DNA from: Oxalobacteraceae bacterium
GTDB lineage: Bacteria; Pseudomonadota; Gammaproteobacteria; Burkholderiales; Burkholderiaceae_D
Direction of reading: 5' to 3'
Length of the DNA stretch: 64,000 bases
Assembly (NCBI GenBank): GCA_021299035.1
Contig: JAJTGD010000002.1
Location: 62,001-126,000, forward strand
Shown: positions 8,992-17,877 of the stretch, one piece after another
Position numbering within the stretch: position 1 is the first letter of the stretch
Layout of the letters: every line of letters starts with the position of its first letter
The notes under the pieces: model-generated
Database searches by the model: none
What the model was told of the DNA's origin: nothing
Seen by the model: the letters and a program-made list of their open reading frames with translations, nothing else
Program-made: the position numbers and the translations under genes

Positions 8992-10422
8992 CTATACCGT
9001 TCGCGAGTAGCGTAAGGGCTCTGAGTATAAGCTTCTGGCCTGTTGCAGATGACGGTCGAACACCATGCAGATATTCCGGATTAGTAGCCGGCCTTTCAGG
9101 GTGACCTCAATCCATTCACTATCGACCGTCAATAAACCCATTTGCTGTAATTCTCCGAGCTGCTCGAGCTCCAGCTCGAAGTAGGTATCAAACTTGATCG
9201 GATAAGCTTGTTCCAGCGATCGGATCGATAACTCGAAGTTGCACATCAGGCGCTGAATAATGAAGCGGCGTAGTACATCATCCATGGTCAGCTGATAACC
9301 ACGCACGATTGGCAACTCGCCCTGATCCAAACGATCGTAGTAATCCTCGAGCGTCTTGGCGTTCTGGCTATAGCACATGCCAACCGAGCTGATGGCCGAC
9401 ACACCGCAGGCAATCATCTCGGATTCTGCATACGTCGAATAACCCTGAAAATTTCTATGTAATAGCCCCTGCCGCAGCGCGACTGCGAGCTCATCATCGG
9501 GCTTGGCAAAGTGATCCATACCAATATACACATAACCCGCTGCGTTCAGCTGGCGGATGCAAAACGCCAGCATATCGAGTTTGGTATCCGAGCTGGGCAA
9601 GTCAGCTTCAGCGATACGTCGCTGGGGCTTGAACAAATGCGGTAGATGCGCGTAGTGGTAGACCGCAATGCGATCCGGGTTGGCAGCGATCACCTTAGCA
9701 ATGGTTTCTGCTATCGACCCAAGCGTTTGCTTCGGTAAGCCATAGATGAGATCAATACTGACCGAACGAAAACCTGCCGCACGTGCCGCGTGAATCGTGT
9801 CGAGTGTTATCTGCTCCGGCTGAATCCGATTTACCGCGCGCTGAACTTGCTCATCAAAGTCTTGCACGCCCAGACTGATACGGTTGAAGCCCTGTGCTCG
9901 CAACCTATGAATCCGTTCAGCGGTTACGCTGCGCGGATCAACCTCGATCGAGTATTCCCCTTTGGCGTCATCCGCAAAGTTGAACCATCGACGCAGATGC
10001 TGCATCAGATCGCTCATCTGATCATCTGACAGATAAGTGGGCGTACCACCACCGAAATGCAATTGCTCGACCTGATTGCATCCGGTAAACAACTTGCCCT
10101 GCATCGCCAGTTCGCGCTTCAGATAATCAAGGTAAGTCGTTGCCTTGTCACGGTTCTTGGTGACAATCTTGTTGCACCCACAGTAGTAACAAACCGTGTC
10201 ACAAAACGGAATATGGACATACAGCGACAGCGGTTGACGCGCACCGCGCGCGTGGAGATGATTCACCGCATGCAGATAATCACGGAAACCAAATTGCTCG
10301 GTGAAACGATCTGCCGTCGGATAAGAGGTGTAGCGCGGGCCCGACTGCGATAGCCGCTGGATAAGGCCCGCATCAAACTCGACCTGCTGTACCGGATGGA
10401 CGGGGATGGTATGAATACTCAT
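8992..10422 (-). CDS. hemN: Oxygen-independent coproporphyrinogen III oxidase
   Basis: Predicted 476-residue radical SAM enzyme that converts coproporphyrinogen III to protoporphyrinogen IX without oxygen, in heme biosynthesis. The N-terminal GPRYTSYPTADRF motif and the cluster motif YVHIPFCDTVCYYCGCNK (CxxxCxxC, plus an extra Cys typical of HemN) are clear. Length and the C-terminal domain match true HemN rather than HemW. It heads the hemN-tauE-ccoIS gene run. An FNR-type site lies 86-99 bp upstream, fitting a need for heme at low oxygen. Confidence 0.96.
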   Translation of the reverse strand: MSIHTIPVHPVQQVEFDAGLIQRLSQSGPRYTSYPTADRFTEQFGFRDYLHAVNHLHARGARQPLSLYVHIPFCDTVCYYCGCNKIVTKNRDKATTYLDYLKRELAMQGKLFTGCNQVEQLHFGGGTPTYLSDDQMSDLMQHLRRWFNFADDAKGEYSIEVDPRSVTAERIHRLRAQGFNRISLGVQDFDEQVQRAVNRIQPEQITLDTIHAARAAGFRSVSIDLIYGLPKQTLGSIAETIAKVIAANPDRIAVYHYAHLPHLFKPQRRIAEADLPSSDTKLDMLAFCIRQLNAAGYVYIGMDHFAKPDDELAVALRQGLLHRNFQGYSTYAESEMIACGVSAISSVGMCYSQNAKTLEDYYDRLDQGELPIVRGYQLTMDDVLRRFIIQRLMCNFELSIRSLEQAYPIKFDTYFELELEQLGELQQMGLLTVDSEWIEVTLKGRLLIRNICMVFDRHLQQARSLYSEPLRYSRTV

Positions 10423-10479
10423 AAGACTCGCGACTCGCTGATCGCCGTCAGCGCAGGAGTGCGTCTGTTGGGCACTTGA

Positions 10480-10521
10480 AGTCTATGAATCCACCCTCGC
10501 CATTACCTTGACCTAAATCAA
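10480..10521. promoter_or_regulatory. FNR/ANR-type site between hemN and tandem usp gene
   Basis: TTGACCTAAATCAA at 10508-10521 matches nine of the ten fixed bases of the FNR consensus. Toward hemN a -10-like TAGACT (10480-10485) lies 22 bp from the site, a class II arrangement. Toward the divergent usp gene (start 10668) no good -10 lies at class II spacing, so control of that side would have to use another geometry. The target assignment is inference. Confidence 0.75.
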
Positions 10522-10667
10522 AACTGCCCGGAAGCGCGTGGCCGGATCGATTGCCAAACGCGAGGAAATCGGTTTATCTGTCATGTGAACTTATCCGCCA
10601 ATGCGCACGGTTTCAAGAAAAATTTTCCAGACCGACTAGCTCACGCTGACTCATGAAAGGGAATTCC

Positions 10668-11510
10668 ATGACTTACAAGACTGTATTGGTGCATCTTGAT
10701 CAGGCGCCACGGTGCGATGTGCGTATCCAGCTCGCGGCGCAGATATCGCAGAGCTTTGGCAGCCATCTGATTGGTGCTGCGATGACCGGTATCTCGCGTC
10801 ATATTTTCAATCGCGGCGAGCTCGATTTGACAGACCCAGTATTCTCGCACCATCGCGATCATCTGCGTCAGCACGCTCGCGATGTTCTGAAACACTTCGA
10901 GCAAGTGGTCGCATCGGTTGGCGTTGATTCTCTGGAGCCGCGCTTAGTCGATGATGATGCCGCCGGCGGAATGGTGCTGCAGTCGCGCTATGCAGACCTA
11001 ACGGTATTGGGGCAATTCGATTCTGCCGCAACCATTCCGGGCGTGATGTCGAACTTGCCAGAGCTAGTCGTGCTTGGTAGTGGACGCCCTGTACTGATCG
11101 TGCCGCATAGCGGGCAGCCTGCTTACCCACTACAACGCCTGATGGTGGCGTGGGATGGCAGTCTCTCGGCAAGTCGTGCGATTACGCTGGCCTTGCCATT
11201 GCTGTTACGCGCGAACACAGTCGATGTGGTGGTTATGCAGACCGCCGACAAAAACGACGATGCCCACGGTGACCAAGCCGGCGCTGATCTTGCACTATTC
11301 CTCGCACGGCATAAGATCAAGGTCAATCTCGTCGAACGCCAAATTAAGGGCGACCACGGTGAAGCACTACTATCGATTGCAGCCGACCTTACGACTAATC
11401 TGATTGTGATGGGCGGTTACGGACACACCCGATTCCGGGAACTCGTGTTAGGTGGCGTCACCCGTACCCTGCTGCAATCGATGACGGTACCGGTGCTGAT
11501 GGCACACTGA
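10668..11510 (+). CDS. Universal stress protein, tandem-domain type
   Basis: Predicted 280-residue protein with two universal stress (UspA) domains in tandem. The first begins MTYKTVLVHLDQAPR; the second, starting near residue 150 (LQRLMVAWDGSLSASRAI), keeps an ATP-binding-like end, MGGYGHTRFRELVLGGVTR. The first domain is more divergent. I choose the ATG at 10668, preceded by AAAGGGA at good spacing; an upstream ATG at 10653 adds five residues. It is divergent from hemN, with an FNR-type site between. Tandem Usp proteins are often induced in low oxygen; the exact role is unknown. Confidence 0.88.
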   Translation: MTYKTVLVHLDQAPRCDVRIQLAAQISQSFGSHLIGAAMTGISRHIFNRGELDLTDPVFSHHRDHLRQHARDVLKHFEQVVASVGVDSLEPRLVDDDAAGGMVLQSRYADLTVLGQFDSAATIPGVMSNLPELVVLGSGRPVLIVPHSGQPAYPLQRLMVAWDGSLSASRAITLALPLLLRANTVDVVVMQTADKNDDAHGDQAGADLALFLARHKIKVNLVERQIKGDHGEALLSIAADLTTNLIVMGGYGHTRFRELVLGGVTRTLLQSMTVPVLMAH

Positions 11511-11541
11511 CACACTCACTATCAGATCGCAGAGCAGATAT

Positions 11542-11979
11542 TTAGCGATACACCATGACCGGCAGCGTGGAATGCGAGAGCACACGCTGCGCTTGGCTAC
11601 CTAATAGTAAGCGGTCAAGGCCCTTGCGCCCATGCGAACCCATCCAGATCAGGTCGCAGCCTTTATCACGCGCGGTGTTGATAATTTCCTCGTACGGATG
11701 AACACCGCGTGTTGATAGGGTCTCGCAGCTCACATTGGCAGTTGCTGCCATGGATTTAAGCCGTTCAATCGCCTGCTGGGTCGACTTGTCTTGCAGCTCT
11801 TCGTACGTCGATAGGTCAACCATTGCACCCGCTTCAGGCATCAGCATGAAAGGATAAATCTCGGCCACGGATAAACCAACAATCGTCGCACCCTGCGCTG
11901 CCGCGAAAGACATCGCGGCTTCCACCGCTTTATCCGACAAGGCTGATCCATCGGTCGCTACCAAGATTTTTTTGAACAT
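11542..11979 (-). CDS. Universal stress protein, single domain
   Basis: Predicted 145-residue UspA-family protein. It begins MFKKILVATDGSALSDKA and ends with the nucleotide-binding pattern GSHGRKGLDRLLLGSQAQ, so ATP binding is probable. It converges on the tandem usp gene, ending 31 bp from it. An FNR-type site lies 69-82 bp upstream with a -10-like TACAGT downstream of it, suggesting induction at low oxygen. Function beyond stress or persistence under oxygen limitation cannot be stated. Confidence 0.92.
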   Translation of the reverse strand: MFKKILVATDGSALSDKAVEAAMSFAAAQGATIVGLSVAEIYPFMLMPEAGAMVDLSTYEELQDKSTQQAIERLKSMAATANVSCETLSTRGVHPYEEIINTARDKGCDLIWMGSHGRKGLDRLLLGSQAQRVLSHSTLPVMVYR

Positions 11980-12020
11980 ACTGATCCCCTTCGACGGTGA
12001 TAGTGATGGTAATGGTGCTG

Positions 12021-12061
12021 ACTGTAACGAACTTGCCCTTAAAAAAATTGACCTTAGTCAA
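12021..12061 (-). promoter_or_regulatory. FNR/ANR-type site upstream of single-domain usp
   Basis: TTGACCTTAGTCAA at 12048-12061 has half-sites TTGAC and GTCAA separated by four bases. On the usp strand TACAGT (12021-12026) follows after 21 bp and may be the -10 hexamer. The site overlaps the last bases of the srkA gene. It resembles the sites before ccoN and hemN. Confidence 0.7.
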
Positions 12062-13050
12062 ATTGGCCAGAGTGATTCCTCGTCCATCAGCGCGACTTGC
12101 TCGCGCAATTCGAGGATACGATCCTGCCAATAGCGTACAGTCCCGAACCAAGGGAAAGCCGCAGGGAAAGCGGGATCATCCCACCGCATACCGAGCCAGG
12201 CACTGTAGTGCAACAAGCGTAGGGTGCGCAGGGCCTCGAGTAGATACAACTCGCGCTGATCGAATTCATGGAAATCTTCATAGCCGCTGAGCAGATCAGT
12301 CAGTTGACGCACCATGTCGGCACGCTCACCCGATAGCAGCATCCATAAATCCTGCAGTGCCGGACCGGTACGGCTGTCATCAAAGTCTACAAAATGCGGG
12401 CCTGCGTCAGTCCACAGCACATTCCCAATGTGACAATCCCCGTGCAGTCGTAACGAGCGAATATCCCCGGCGCGTTGATAACAGCGCTGCACGCCATCAA
12501 GCGCCTGCCGGCTAATCACCGACCAGCTTTCGAGTAACTCGCCGGGAATCAAATCGCTCTGCAATAACCAATCCCTTGGCTGCTCGCCAAATGTCTGTGG
12601 ATCAAGGGCGGGACGCTCAACAAAGGGCTGGCTGGCACCGACGGCATGTATGCGACCCAGAAAACGGCCGATCCACTCGAGCACGCCCGGCCGATCTAAC
12701 TCGGGCGCCCTGCCGCCCTGGCGGATAAACACAGCGAAGCGGTGGTCTTGGTGGCGATGCAGTGTTGTACCCGCCATCAACAAGGGTGGGACGACAGGAA
12801 TTTCTTGCGCATGCAGCGCGTGCACAAATTCATGCTCTTCAAGAATCGCCGCATCACTCCAACGCGATGGCCGATAAAACTTCACCACCACGGGTGAAGC
12901 ATCTTCAATACCGACTTGATAGACGCGGTTCTCGTAGCTGTTGAGTGCAAGCAAGCGGCCATCTCCATGCAACCCAATGGAATCTAGCGCATCGAGTACC
13001 GCATCTGGCGATAGTGCATGGAAAGAATCTGATGATGAATTGTTCATCAC
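12058..13050 (-). CDS. srkA: Stress response kinase SrkA (YihE/RdoA family)
   Basis: Predicted 330-residue protein kinase-like enzyme (APH/choline kinase fold) of the YihE/SrkA family, which in E. coli phosphorylates proteins during envelope stress. Seen are LNSYENRVYQVG near the N-terminus, VVVKFYRPSRWSDAAILEEH with the ATP-binding Lys and Glu, the catalytic loop LRLHGDCHIGNVLW and the metal-binding FVDFDDSRTGP. The alternative start at the second Met changes little. It is divergent from the UPF0149 gene, 49 bp away. Confidence 0.93.
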   Translation of the reverse strand: MMNNSSSDSFHALSPDAVLDALDSIGLHGDGRLLALNSYENRVYQVGIEDASPVVVKFYRPSRWSDAAILEEHEFVHALHAQEIPVVPPLLMAGTTLHRHQDHRFAVFIRQGGRAPELDRPGVLEWIGRFLGRIHAVGASQPFVERPALDPQTFGEQPRDWLLQSDLIPGELLESWSVISRQALDGVQRCYQRAGDIRSLRLHGDCHIGNVLWTDAGPHFVDFDDSRTGPALQDLWMLLSGERADMVRQLTDLLSGYEDFHEFDQRELYLLEALRTLRLLHYSAWLGMRWDDPAFPAAFPWFGTVRYWQDRILELREQVALMDEESLWPI

Positions 13051-13099
13051 TGCATTGTAGTCTTGTTACACTGCGTGCTTGCCCATCACCTAGGTCACC

Positions 13100-13681
13100 A
13101 TGTCCGACCAACCACTACTCACCGATCAAGAATTTGACGAGCTCGACCGTTTCCTGATGTCTGCGCACTGTGGCGATGAGACCATGGCCATGGACGCCCT
13201 GAATGGCTACCTGACCGCGATCGCTATCGGCCCAGTCGATATTCCGCCCGAGCATTGGCTAGCGCGCATCTGGGGGCCGACGCCGCAAGATGCGCCGAAG
13301 TTCCGCGATGCGCAGCAGTGTGCGCGGATTCTCGAGCTGCTATCGCGCGCTCTGGAAGAGATCCGCGTAACGTTCGAAGTAGCGCCGAAAGATTTCGAGC
13401 CGCTGTTCTCGGTTCACAAATTCAAAGGCAAAGAATTACTTGATGCTGAAGCATGGTGCTGGGGTTTTCTTGAGGCGATCAGTCTGGATAAAGCCGCATG
13501 GCAGCCCCTGCGTGACTCATCTCAGGCGATACTTCTACGCGCCATTGACCTGCTGGGCGCAGAAGAGATTGATGATGCGCAGTTGGTTTTGGTCGACGAC
13601 CCCGTCAAGTGCCACAAGCTGGCGATTGAGGTAGAGGCGTCGGTACCGCAGATTCAGCGCTTTTGGCTGAAGCCACTTTAA
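13100..13681 (+). CDS. UPF0149 (YgfB/YecA) family protein
   Basis: Predicted 193-residue protein of the UPF0149/YecA family, all-helical by composition. The N-terminal LTDQEFDELDRFLMS and MDALNGYLTAIAIGP motifs are typical. Unlike longer YecA proteins it ends without a C-terminal SEC-C Cys-His metal-binding motif. The biochemical role of the family is not settled. It converges on orn, with 8 bp between the stops. Confidence 0.85.
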   Translation: MSDQPLLTDQEFDELDRFLMSAHCGDETMAMDALNGYLTAIAIGPVDIPPEHWLARIWGPTPQDAPKFRDAQQCARILELLSRALEEIRVTFEVAPKDFEPLFSVHKFKGKELLDAEAWCWGFLEAISLDKAAWQPLRDSSQAILLRAIDLLGAEEIDDAQLVLVDDPVKCHKLAIEVEASVPQIQRFWLKPL

Positions 13682-13689
13682 TAAACGGC

Positions 13690-14271
13690 TTACGCGTTCA
13701 TAAAATGTTGGCGGTAATAGCGTAACTCTTCGACCGATTCGCGAATATCTGCCAATGCCGTATGGAGCTGGTGTTTTTTGAATCCAGCGATCAGCTCCGG
13801 GCGCCAGCGACGGCACAGTTCTTTCAAGGTCGAGACATCGACATTCCGGTAATGGAAAAATGCCTCGAGGGTCGGCATGTGGCGCGCCATGAAACGCCGG
13901 TCCTGGCAAATCGAGTTACCGCACATCGGCGACTTCCCCGCCGGCACAAACTGCTTCAGAAACGCCACCATCTCGGCGGACGCTTGCTCTTCGGTGACGG
14001 TTGATGCCTTGACCCGATCAATCAGGCCGGAGCGGCCGTGGGTACCTTTGTTCCAGGCGTCCATACCGTCGAGGACTTCATCGGGCTGATGAATCACGAA
14101 TACCGGCCCTTCGGCCAGCACATTCAGGTTGGGGTCGGTGACGATGGCCGCGATTTCAATGACCTTGTCGCGATCGGGGTCGAGGCCGGTCATTTCCATA
14201 TCAACCCAGACCAAATTGAACTCGTTGGTGCCGCTCGGGGCCGCCTGATGCGCTTCGTTTGCTTGTGACAT
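13690..14271 (-). CDS. orn: Oligoribonuclease
   Basis: Predicted 193-residue 3'-5' exoribonuclease of the DEDDh family that degrades short RNA oligomers, including pGpG. The first acidic motif is [30 protein letters not shown] carries the third Asp region and [17 protein letters not shown] the final His and Asp. I choose the ATG at 14271 (MSQANEAHQ), which leaves a short N-terminal extension; the longer frame from 14301 lacks family support. It is divergent from the M48 protease gene. Confidence 0.95.
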   Translation of the reverse strand: MSQANEAHQAAPSGTNEFNLVWVDMEMTGLDPDRDKVIEIAAIVTDPNLNVLAEGPVFVIHQPDEVLDGMDAWNKGTHGRSGLIDRVKASTVTEEQASAEMVAFLKQFVPAGKSPMCGNSICQDRRFMARHMPTLEAFFHYRNVDVSTLKELCRRWRPELIAGFKKHQLHTALADIRESVEELRYYRQHFMNA

Positions 14272-14331
14272 AATCCAAGTCGTTAGTGCGTCGCGCCACA
14301 CTCGGCGCTTGCCAAGTTCTCATTCTCGCAT

Positions 14332-15597
14332 ATGCCACCGATGGATCCTTACAGCTTTTCGCTTTTGTTCGCCGCTTTTTTGATCGCAACGCTCGGCACT
14401 AAATTGTGGCTAGCCTCGCGTCATATTCAACACATCCAACGGCACCGCGACGCCGTGCCCGAGCAGTTTGCTGCCAAAATTCCGCTGGCCGCGCATCAGA
14501 AGGCCGCTGATTACACCGTCGCCAAGACCAAATTGAAGATTACGCTGCTGGTCGTGAACGCTGTGGTACTGGTCGGCTTCACACTGATGGGCGGGCTACA
14601 GTGGTTGTCTGAAGTGCTGTCGCCAACCTTCGGCGTTGGTATCGCTTATCAGCTGGCCTTGATTGCTGCGGTGAGCATCATTTCGAGCCTGATTGATTTA
14701 CCTATCGATTACTACAAACAGTTCACACTTGAGGAGCGCTTCGGCTTCAACAAGATGACGCCGGGCCTGTTTTTCTCGGATCTGATCAAGCATAGCGTGG
14801 TCGGTGCCGCGATTGGTTTGCCGCTGCTGTGGGTCACCCTGACGCTGATGGAAAAATCCGGTGATCTCTGGTGGCTGTATGCCTGGCTGCTGTGGTGCGG
14901 GTTCCAACTCTTCATGATCGCGTTTTACCAAAGCCTGATCGCACCACTGTTCAACAAGTTCACACCGCTGGAAGATGAAAGCTTGCGTACCCGTATCGAG
15001 GGCTTGATGCAGCGGGTTGGCTTCGCCAGCAAAGGTTTGTTTGTGATGGATGGCTCGCGCCGTAGCGCACACGGCAATGCTTACTTCTCGGGCTTTGGCG
15101 CTGCCAAGCGGATTGTGTTTTTCGATACCCTGTTGTCGCGTCTGGCACCGAACGAGATCGAGGCAGTGCTCGCGCATGAGCTGGGCCACTTCAAACTGAA
15201 CCATGTCGTCCAACGTTTGCTAATGATGTTCGCGCTGTCGCTAGGCTTTCTTGCCCTGCTCGGTTGGCTCAAGGGCCAGGTATGGTTCTATACCGGCTTG
15301 GGTGTGACACCGCTAATGAATGGCAGTAACGATGCCATGGCGCTGATTCTGTTCATGCTGGCACTACCAAGCTTTACCTTCCTATTCTCGCCATTGATGT
15401 CGATTACCTCCCGCAAAAATGAGTTCGAGGCGGATGCCTTCGCCGCAAAACACAGCAACTCGAGCGATCTGATCTCGGCTTTGGTCAAGCTGTACGAAGA
15501 CAACGCCTCGACGCTCACGCCGGATCCGCTGCACTCGGCGTTTTATGATTCACACCCACCCGCCAGTGTGCGGGTACAACGACTGCTGTCGACCTAA
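14332..15597 (+). CDS. M48 family CAAX-type zinc metalloprotease
   Basis: Predicted 421-residue integral membrane protease of the Ste24/M48A type. The N-terminal M48 membrane region is followed by the zinc motif H282-E-L-G-H286 in VLAHELGHFKLNH and the downstream Glu ligand in KNEFEADAFAAKH. Several membrane segments are visible, including residues near 65-90 and 105-125. The likely role is membrane-protein quality control; a prenyl substrate should not be assumed in bacteria. An alternative ATG lies at 14341. phhB and rsgA follow at once, so the three probably form an operon. Confidence 0.93.
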   Translation: MPPMDPYSFSLLFAAFLIATLGTKLWLASRHIQHIQRHRDAVPEQFAAKIPLAAHQKAADYTVAKTKLKITLLVVNAVVLVGFTLMGGLQWLSEVLSPTFGVGIAYQLALIAAVSIISSLIDLPIDYYKQFTLEERFGFNKMTPGLFFSDLIKHSVVGAAIGLPLLWVTLTLMEKSGDLWWLYAWLLWCGFQLFMIAFYQSLIAPLFNKFTPLEDESLRTRIEGLMQRVGFASKGLFVMDGSRRSAHGNAYFSGFGAAKRIVFFDTLLSRLAPNEIEAVLAHELGHFKLNHVVQRLLMMFALSLGFLALLGWLKGQVWFYTGLGVTPLMNGSNDAMALILFMLALPSFTFLFSPLMSITSRKNEFEADAFAAKHSNSSDLISALVKLYEDNASTLTPDPLHSAFYDSHPPASVRVQRLLST

Positions 15598-15601
15598 GCC
15601 T

Positions 15602-15946
15602 ATGACCCGAGACCAGTTGCTTGCTGCTTCCTGCCGTCACCTCACTGAGGCCGCGACCCAGCAGCAACTCATGGACGCGCTTGCGATACTGAGCGAGTGG
15701 TCTTGTGTGGATGGCCAGCTGCAGCGTCAATTCCAATTTACCGACTATCACCACACCATGGCGTTTGTGAATGCTGTGGCTGACATCGCGGACCGCGAAG
15801 ATCATCACCCCGAGATGGTGGTCGGCTACAACCGCTGCACCGTTCGCTACAGCACGCATTCGGTGAATCAAGGTAGCGGCGGTTTGTCGCACAATGATTT
15901 CATCTGCGCGGCCAAGATCGACCAGATCCCATCCCACCGCGTATGA
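15602..15946 (+). CDS. phhB: Pterin-4a-carbinolamine dehydratase
   Basis: Predicted 114-residue 4a-hydroxytetrahydrobiopterin dehydratase (PhhB/DCoH family), which recycles the pterin cofactor of aromatic amino acid hydroxylases. The active-site pattern [18 protein letters not shown] with tandem His is clear, and FKF-like [17 protein letters not shown] precedes it. I start at the ATG at 15602, 4 bp after the protease stop; the upstream extension is a shadow of that gene. Its stop overlaps the rsgA start (ATGA). No phenylalanine hydroxylase gene is in the window. Confidence 0.92.
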   Translation: MTRDQLLAASCRHLTEAATQQQLMDALAILSEWSCVDGQLQRQFQFTDYHHTMAFVNAVADIADREDHHPEMVVGYNRCTVRYSTHSVNQGSGGLSHNDFICAAKIDQIPSHRV

Positions 15947-16839
15947 CAGCTCAGCTGGGCCTGATTGTTGCGGCCCATGGCCGTCACTATCTGGCGCAGT
16001 CCGAGGGACAAAAATGGCTGTGTGTCACGCGCGGAAAAAAACGGGATGTCGCTACCGGTGATCGGGTCAGCTTTGTGCCGACCTCTACTGACCAAGGCGT
16101 CATCGAGGAAATCCTTCCCCGCACTACGTTTCTTTATCGCTCTGACCAGTACCGATCAAAACTACTCGCTGCGAATCTAACGCAACTGATGATCGTGGTC
16201 GCCACCGAGCCGAGTTTCTCCGACGATCTGCTGTCACGCGCCTTGATTGCTGCGGAAGCGGCTGGCATCTCGGCGCATCTGCTGCTGAACAAAATCGACA
16301 TCCGCGCACCACTAGACGCCGCCCGCGCACGGCTGACCAACTACGCCAAGCTCGGCTATCCGGTGCATGAGATGAGCGCGGTGAGCGATCCGTCAAGTAC
16401 GCTGGCGATCCTGCAGCCCTTGCTCAAAAATCAGTCCACCATCCTGATCGGCCAATCCGGCATGGGCAAGTCGTCGCTGGTGAGGCTATTGGTGCCCGAG
16501 GCGGACATCGCGGTGCGCGAGATATCGCAGCGACTCGATACCGGCAAGCACACCACCACCTTCACGCGGCTGTACAGCATCGATGACAACAGCTCTGTGA
16601 TTGACTCACCAGGCTTTCAGGAATTCGGTTTGCATCACCTGACCGAAGGCATGCTGGAGCGCGCCTTTCGGGAGTTTGCGCCGCATCTTGGCCAATGCCG
16701 CTTTACCAACTGCCATCACGCGGCCGAGCCCGGCTGCGCTGTCACCGAGGCGGTGTCACGCGGCGAGATTGATGAAGCGCGCCATGCCTTGTATCTGCAA
16801 TTGCGACATGAGTCGCAGCAGCATCCGGGATATCGCTGA
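15943..16839 (+). CDS. rsgA: Ribosome small-subunit GTPase RsgA
   Basis: Predicted 298-residue circularly permuted GTPase involved in late maturation of the 30S subunit. An N-terminal OB-fold region ([19 protein letters not shown]) is followed by the permuted motifs: LLLNKIDI (G4), [15 protein letters not shown] (G1) and [10 protein letters not shown] (G3). The C-terminal zinc knuckle is [16 protein letters not shown]. The start overlaps the phhB stop by four bases (ATGA), showing translational coupling. Confidence 0.96.
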   Translation: MTAQLGLIVAAHGRHYLAQSEGQKWLCVTRGKKRDVATGDRVSFVPTSTDQGVIEEILPRTTFLYRSDQYRSKLLAANLTQLMIVVATEPSFSDDLLSRALIAAEAAGISAHLLLNKIDIRAPLDAARARLTNYAKLGYPVHEMSAVSDPSSTLAILQPLLKNQSTILIGQSGMGKSSLVRLLVPEADIAVREISQRLDTGKHTTTFTRLYSIDDNSSVIDSPGFQEFGLHHLTEGMLERAFREFAPHLGQCRFTNCHHAAEPGCAVTEAVSRGEIDEARHALYLQLRHESQQHPGYR

Positions 16840-16879
16840 TTCGCTCTGGCGACGACTGCCTTTCGCGAATAAAACCCTT

Positions 16880-16885
16880 TATAAT
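16880..16885 (+). promoter_or_regulatory. Putative -10 element for argF
   Basis: A perfect TATAAT lies 53 bp before the argF start. No good -35 hexamer is seen at 16-18 bp. Between it and argF a GC-rich inverted repeat (CGGCGGC at 16903-16909, GCCGCCG at 16922-16928) could form a hairpin in the leader RNA, near the ribosome binding region. Confidence 0.5.
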
Positions 16886-16937
16886 CCAACAAGTTAACAA
16901 TTCGGCGGCAGCCGCTGGCTGGCCGCCGATTTCATTT

Positions 16938-17849
16938 ATGGCAATCCGACACTATCTGACGTTTGCCGACTTCACGCTCGCCCAGTACACCTACCTGTTC
17001 GAGCGCACGAAGCTCATCAAGCGCAAGTTCAAAAACTACGAGACCTACCACCCGCTGCTCGATCGCACGCTGGTGATGGTGTTCGAAAAAAACTCGACCC
17101 GCACCCGGCTCTCGTTCGAGGCCGGTATGCACCAACTCGGTGGCGCAGCGATTTATCTCAACACCCGTGACAGCCAGCTGGGCCGTGGCGAACCGGTAGA
17201 GGATGCCGCGCAAGTGATGTCCCGCATGTGCGACATCATCATGATCCGCACCTTTGGTCAGGAAATCATTGAGCGCTTTGCAGCGCATTCGCGCGTTCCG
17301 GTGATTAATGGTTTGACCAATGAGCATCATCCCTGCCAGGTATTTGCGGATATCTTCACCTACACCGAGCATCGCGGCTCAATTGCTGGCAAGACTGTGG
17401 CGTGGATTGGTGATGCCAACAACATGCTCTACTCGTGGCTGCAGGCGGCTGAAGTCTTCGGCTTTCATGTCAATGTATCGACACCCGCTGGCTACGATAT
17501 CAACCCGGCTCTGGTGGCACCGACTAATCAGCGTTACACCGTCTTTAAAAATCCGGCTGATGCCTGTGAGGCTGCCGATCTGGTGACCACCGATGTGTGG
17601 ACCAGCATGGGCTATGAACAAGAAAACGCAGCGCGACTAAAAGCCTTTGATGGCTGGATCGTCGACGCTGAAAAAATGAAGCGCGCCCACAAAGATGCGC
17701 TGTTCATGCACTGCCTGCCCGCACACCGCGGTGAAGAAGTTGCAGCCGACGTCATCGACGGCCCACAGTCGGTGGTGTGGGACGAAGCAGAAAACCGGCT
17801 GCATGTACAGAAAGCCTTGCTCGAGTATCTCGTGCTGGGCGAAGTTTGA
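16938..17849 (+). CDS. argF: Ornithine carbamoyltransferase
   Basis: Predicted 303-residue enzyme that makes citrulline from ornithine and carbamoyl phosphate in arginine synthesis. The carbamoyl phosphate motif [13 protein letters not shown] is present, with [16 protein letters not shown] and the ornithine-binding site [11 protein letters not shown]. Length is as usual for anabolic OTCases. Start ATG at 16938. argG follows 28 bp downstream, so the two probably form an arginine operon. Confidence 0.96.
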   Translation: MAIRHYLTFADFTLAQYTYLFERTKLIKRKFKNYETYHPLLDRTLVMVFEKNSTRTRLSFEAGMHQLGGAAIYLNTRDSQLGRGEPVEDAAQVMSRMCDIIMIRTFGQEIIERFAAHSRVPVINGLTNEHHPCQVFADIFTYTEHRGSIAGKTVAWIGDANNMLYSWLQAAEVFGFHVNVSTPAGYDINPALVAPTNQRYTVFKNPADACEAADLVTTDVWTSMGYEQENAARLKAFDGWIVDAEKMKRAHKDALFMHCLPAHRGEEVAADVIDGPQSVVWDEAENRLHVQKALLEYLVLGEV

Positions 17850-17877
17850 ATCTCCCGTCAATCAGGAAAAACTAGCA

